Positions 7,959 to 10,383 of a stretch of DNA of 10,383 bases are shown here, piece after piece. Below the pieces are notes generated by a model that was given only the letters and a program-made list of their open reading frames with translations, had not been told where the DNA came from and did not search any database. The DNA comes from Proteobacteria bacterium UBA6920 (GTDB lineage: Bacteria; Pseudomonadota; Gammaproteobacteria; SG8-11), in contig DKAS01000205.1 in NCBI GenBank assembly GCA_002448875.1, forward strand, positions 543-10,925, written 5' to 3'. The position numbers and the translations under genes are program-made. Numbering within the stretch: position 1 is the stretch's first letter; each line of letters starts with the position of its first letter.

Positions 7959-7970
7959 ATGGATTTCCAT
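7959..7970. repeat. 12-base palindrome upstream of pgi
   Basis: ATGGATTTCCAT is a perfect inverted repeat with 5-base arms, about 108 bases upstream of the pgi start and 150 before the divergent gene. It adjoins an AT-rich stretch (ATATATC). It may be an operator in a shared control region, but short palindromes are common by chance. Confidence 0.2.
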
Positions 7971-8020
7971 ATATCAAGGCTGGCGGGGTGAATTTCGCAC
8001 AGTTTCGGCCGCCCGACCTG

Positions 8021-8044
8021 AGACCGCAGTCACGGTCTGTTTTT
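8021..8044 (+). terminator. Terminator-like hairpin in the leader of the M48-like gene
   Basis: AGACCG (8021-8026) and CGGTCT (8033-8038) form a perfect 6-base stem with a 6-base loop, followed by G and five T residues (8040-8044). It is in plus orientation, 77 bases before the ATG at 8121, where no upstream plus-strand gene needs terminating for over 1.9 kb. It could stop antisense transcription through pgi or act as an attenuator in the leader. The stem is short, so it may be weak. Confidence 0.4.
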
Positions 8045-8120
8045 CCCGACAGGCTAAAGTGGTGCATGCGGGTCGCCAGCAGGCGGTTTGCGGTGCATCA
8101 CAATCCAGAGGTTCGGGGTC

Positions 8121-9377
8121 ATGGGGAAAAATAACAATGCCGACGGGGCTGAGTCGGAAAGAATTGGCTATTTCGCCGCCAATTTCAGTGAATTCATCGA
8201 AGACCACAAACGCCTGTATATGTGCCTGCTAATGCCTGTGACTTTCATGGGATATGGGCTGTTTCTGCTGTTTCCCGCGCTGGCCGCTTTTGGTCTCGAC
8301 CAGATTTACCAGGCAGCGCTGGTCACCTTGGACAGCACCCAGTTGGCCTATGGCGTGGTGTTGTTTTTAGGGGGGATCTACAGTTCCGTGTCTTTGCTGC
8401 GGATCAAGCCCAGTCCGCCTGCCGGTGTGCAGGTAACCCAGGAAAAGATGCCGGAACTCTATGCCTTGGTGGAACAGCTACGCCTGCGCCTGGGGGCGCG
8501 GCGCTTAAACCGCATAATCATTGATGAACAACCCCGTGTCGCGCTGCTGGATACTCCGGCATGGTTTCTTCCCCTGTATTTCACTCGCACTCTGGTGATC
8601 GGTCTGCCGCTGCTGCAGTGTCTGGCGCCACTGCATTGCAAAATTCTGCTGGCACAGGCGCTGGTGCGACCGACCCGGGGTATACCGGTGATGGCCGCCT
8701 GGCTGAGCCGGCGCTGCGATCGCTGGGAATATTATGGGCGCTTATTGGACTCCAGTCCGGGTTTGCTGGCGAAGGTGCTGGCACCGCCGATGCGCTGGTA
8801 CGCCGCCAGTTGTCAGTATTTCGCCGCGTACGCCCGGCGTCTGGCGATCCAGGAAGCCGATGAACGCAGCAGCGGCGTGTTTACCCTCACCGATACCGCG
8901 GTGGCGCTGCAAAGCCAGTATCTGCTGCAGCGCTTCCTGCAGGATTACTATTTACCGCGGGTGGAAAACCTGATGCGCGAGCAATTACGACGCCTGCCCT
9001 TCGCCCATGCCAAACTGGCCTATGCCTATCGCTATAATCTGGGCAAACTGCAGCCGGCGCGCTGGCTGGAGCAGGAGATGCAACGTTTTCTCTTTGGTTC
9101 GCGCTGGCGTGGTGGTCTGGTGTCGCGCCTGGTCAGCCTGGGAATCAGCCGCTATGTGCATATCAGTTTGCCGGAAGAAACCGCGGCGCAATGCTATCTG
9201 GGCGCCTACCATAGCCGGGTGATCAATACCGTGGATATGCTTTGGTTCAACAAACAGGCCGCCCGTTGGCGTGTCGCGGCGCCGGTGCCGCCGGCGCAGC
9301 CACTGCAACCGACGACGGATGTGGCGGAAACAGATGCCGGCGCGGCGGATCAGCGCCGCGTTGCCAATCTGCTATAG
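8121..9377 (+). CDS. M48 (HtpX-like) family membrane protein lacking the zinc-binding motif: probable pseudopeptidase
   Basis: The 418-residue product has two likely membrane helices (about 34-59 and 74-94), then a domain whose layout follows M48 metallopeptidases. LVIGLPLLQ (158-166) precedes the region where that family carries its AHExGH zinc motif. Here it reads LLAQALVR (176-183), so both histidines and the catalytic glutamate are replaced (Gln179, Ala180, Arg183). Further on, the ExxAD segment that supplies the third zinc ligand reads IQEAD (243-247), with Ile at the ligand position. YYLPRVEN also fits the family's downstream pattern. I infer a catalytically dead relative, possibly acting as a scaffold, adaptor or regulator. 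The frame is intact over its whole length, which argues against a decaying pseudogene. The ATG at 8121 has AGAGG nearby and is preferred to the TTG at 8088. The C-terminus is a polar Pro/Ala-rich tail. It ends 12 bases from a convergent FtsH-type gene. The family assignment is from remembered patterns, not a search. Confidence 0.72.
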   Translation: MGKNNNADGAESERIGYFAANFSEFIEDHKRLYMCLLMPVTFMGYGLFLLFPALAAFGLDQIYQAALVTLDSTQLAYGVVLFLGGIYSSVSLLRIKPSPPAGVQVTQEKMPELYALVEQLRLRLGARRLNRIIIDEQPRVALLDTPAWFLPLYFTRTLVIGLPLLQCLAPLHCKILLAQALVRPTRGIPVMAAWLSRRCDRWEYYGRLLDSSPGLLAKVLAPPMRWYAASCQYFAAYARRLAIQEADERSSGVFTLTDTAVALQSQYLLQRFLQDYYLPRVENLMREQLRRLPFAHAKLAYAYRYNLGKLQPARWLEQEMQRFLFGSRWRGGLVSRLVSLGISRYVHISLPEETAAQCYLGAYHSRVINTVDMLWFNKQAARWRVAAPVPPAQPLQPTTDVAETDAGAADQRRVANLL

Positions 9378-9389
9378 GAAAGTCAGACG

Positions 9390-10383
9390 TCAAGGCGTCG
9401 CCGGGCGCTGACCCAGGCAGTTCTCGATCTGGGTTCGATCCAGGGTCTCGTTATCCTGCAGGGCCTGCACTAGCTGCAGTAACCGGTCGGCATGGGCATC
9501 GATGAGGGTGCCGGCGGTGTGTTCGGCCTCGCATAGCAGCTTCTTCACCGCCTGGTCGACCAATTGCGCCGAGTTTTCGGAAAAATGCCGCGGCTGCGCG
9601 ATTTCCTTACCGAGAAACGGATGCTCACTGCTTTGGCGCAGATCCATCGGTCCGATCTCCTCCGCCATGCCCCAGCGAGTCACCATGGAGCGGGCCAGTG
9701 AACTGGCGCGCTTGATGTCATCGTCGGCGCCGGAACTGACGCTGTGCAACAGCCGCTGTTCGGCGCAGCGCCCGGCCAGCAGCACCGCCAGGCGGGCGCG
9801 CAGGTAGTCTTCGGGAAAGGTATGGCGCTCCTGATCAGGCAGTTGATAGGTGCCGCCCAGCGCGTGGCCGCGGGGAATGATGGTGACTTTGTAGATGGGA
9901 TCCGCCAGCGGTTGAAAATAAGCGACCAGGGTATGACCGGCCTCGTGCACCGCCAGGCGCCGGTGTTCCTCCGGCAGGATGGCCAGGGTGCGGACCGTGC
10001 CCACCATGATCTTGTCCCGCGCCTGGTCGAAATGTCGCATCATGACTTGCTGGCTGTCTTCGCGGATGGCGAAAATGGCGGCTTCATTGACCAGATTTTT
10101 CAGGTCGGCGCCGGAAAACCCGGGCGTGCCGCCAGCGACGATATCCAGGTCGACATCGTCCGCCAGCGGCACCTTCTTGCTGTGCACTTGCAGAATCTTC
10201 ACCCGGTCGGCGCGTTCCGGCAGGTCCAGGGTGACATGCCGGTCGAAACGGCCGGGTCGCAGCAGGGCCGGATCGAGCACGTCCGGGCGATTGGTGGCGG
10301 CGAGGATGATCACGGCCTCATGGCCGGTGAAGCCGTCCATTTCCGCCAGGATCTGATTAAGGGTCTGTTCGCGTTCGTCGTGG
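9390..10383 (-). CDS. FtsH-type AAA+ zinc metalloprotease (C-terminal part, cut by window edge)
   Basis: FtsH proteins are membrane-anchored, ATP-driven hexameric proteases that degrade misfolded membrane proteins and some regulators. The window holds the last 330 codons, starting HDEREQTLNQILAEMDGF. Residues 15-44 include ATNRPDVLDPALLRPGRFDR, the AAA+ second region of homology with the arginine fingers. The lid helices (TPGFSGADLKNLVNEAA) follow. The protease domain has zinc site HEAGH at 146-150 of this fragment and the third ligand Asp222 in GADDDIKRAS, so it looks active. The N-terminal membrane helices and Walker motifs are outside. The tail ends soon after the last helix (QIENCLGQRPATP), as in normal FtsH. 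The sequence is rather divergent from E. coli FtsH (for example LAVHEAGHTLVAYF), and no folP or glmM follows, so it may be a second, accessory FtsH; this is inference. It ends convergent with the M48-like gene. I leave the symbol empty because the paralogue is unclear. Confidence 0.93.
   Translation of the reverse strand, partial: HDEREQTLNQILAEMDGFTGHEAVIILAATNRPDVLDPALLRPGRFDRHVTLDLPERADRVKILQVHSKKVPLADDVDLDIVAGGTPGFSGADLKNLVNEAAIFAIREDSQQVMMRHFDQARDKIMVGTVRTLAILPEEHRRLAVHEAGHTLVAYFQPLADPIYKVTIIPRGHALGGTYQLPDQERHTFPEDYLRARLAVLLAGRCAEQRLLHSVSSGADDDIKRASSLARSMVTRWGMAEEIGPMDLRQSSEHPFLGKEIAQPRHFSENSAQLVDQAVKKLLCEAEHTAGTLIDAHADRLLQLVQALQDNETLDRTQIENCLGQRPATP

Noticed and set aside
8061..8098. 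Direct repeat of GGTGCAT, two copies 31 bases apart
   Set aside because: Seven bases repeated twice is expected by chance at this scale and no further copies are seen.
8088..8120. TTG start of the M48-like gene, eleven codons upstream
   Set aside because: The ATG at 8121 has a nearby purine-rich AGAGG, and the extra residues add nothing recognisable.

Overview
The window looks like a stretch of a GC-rich gammaproteobacterial chromosome. The Mfd, glucose-6-phosphate isomerase and FtsH-type proteins read closely like gammaproteobacterial family members. Genes are densely packed, Shine-Dalgarno sequences are strong at several starts, and intrinsic terminators are recognisable. I cannot name a genus. 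I see no tRNA, rRNA, CRISPR array, insertion sequence or integrase, so this is mostly core chromosome with a few lineage-specific genes.

Layout, left to right. (1) 1-1928, minus strand: the N-terminal 642 codons of the transcription-repair coupling factor mfd, cut by the window edge inside the Walker A motif. (2) 2084-2437, plus: a small two-helix membrane protein with a DUF2892/YgaP-type membrane domain and a polar tail, ending in an intrinsic terminator. (3) 2633-2734, minus: a 33-residue single-helix membrane protein that appears to be its own transcription unit, with a good sigma70-type promoter, strong ribosome binding site and intrinsic terminator. (4) 2735-3185: intergenic control region holding the promoter of the small gene and, on the other strand, a -10 box for the kinase flanked by an inverted repeat. 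(5) 3186-5603, plus: a soluble hybrid histidine kinase with three PAS domains and a degenerate receiver domain. (6) 5754-6065, plus: an unrecognised 103-residue membrane protein. (7) 6196-7851, minus: pgi, complete. (8) 8121-9377, plus: a membrane protein that fits the M48 (HtpX-like) metallopeptidase fold pattern but has lost the HExxH motif. (9) 9390-10383, minus: the C-terminal 330 codons of an FtsH-type AAA+ zinc metalloprotease with an intact HEAGH, convergent with and only 12 bases from gene 8.

Most genes sit alone or in divergent and convergent pairs, so I see no long operon. The most unusual parts are the M48-like pseudopeptidase abutting an FtsH-type protease (both families belong to membrane protein quality control), the degenerate receiver domain of the kinase, and the self-contained 33-residue small-protein gene. 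Each is a lead from reading the sequence, not a demonstrated system.
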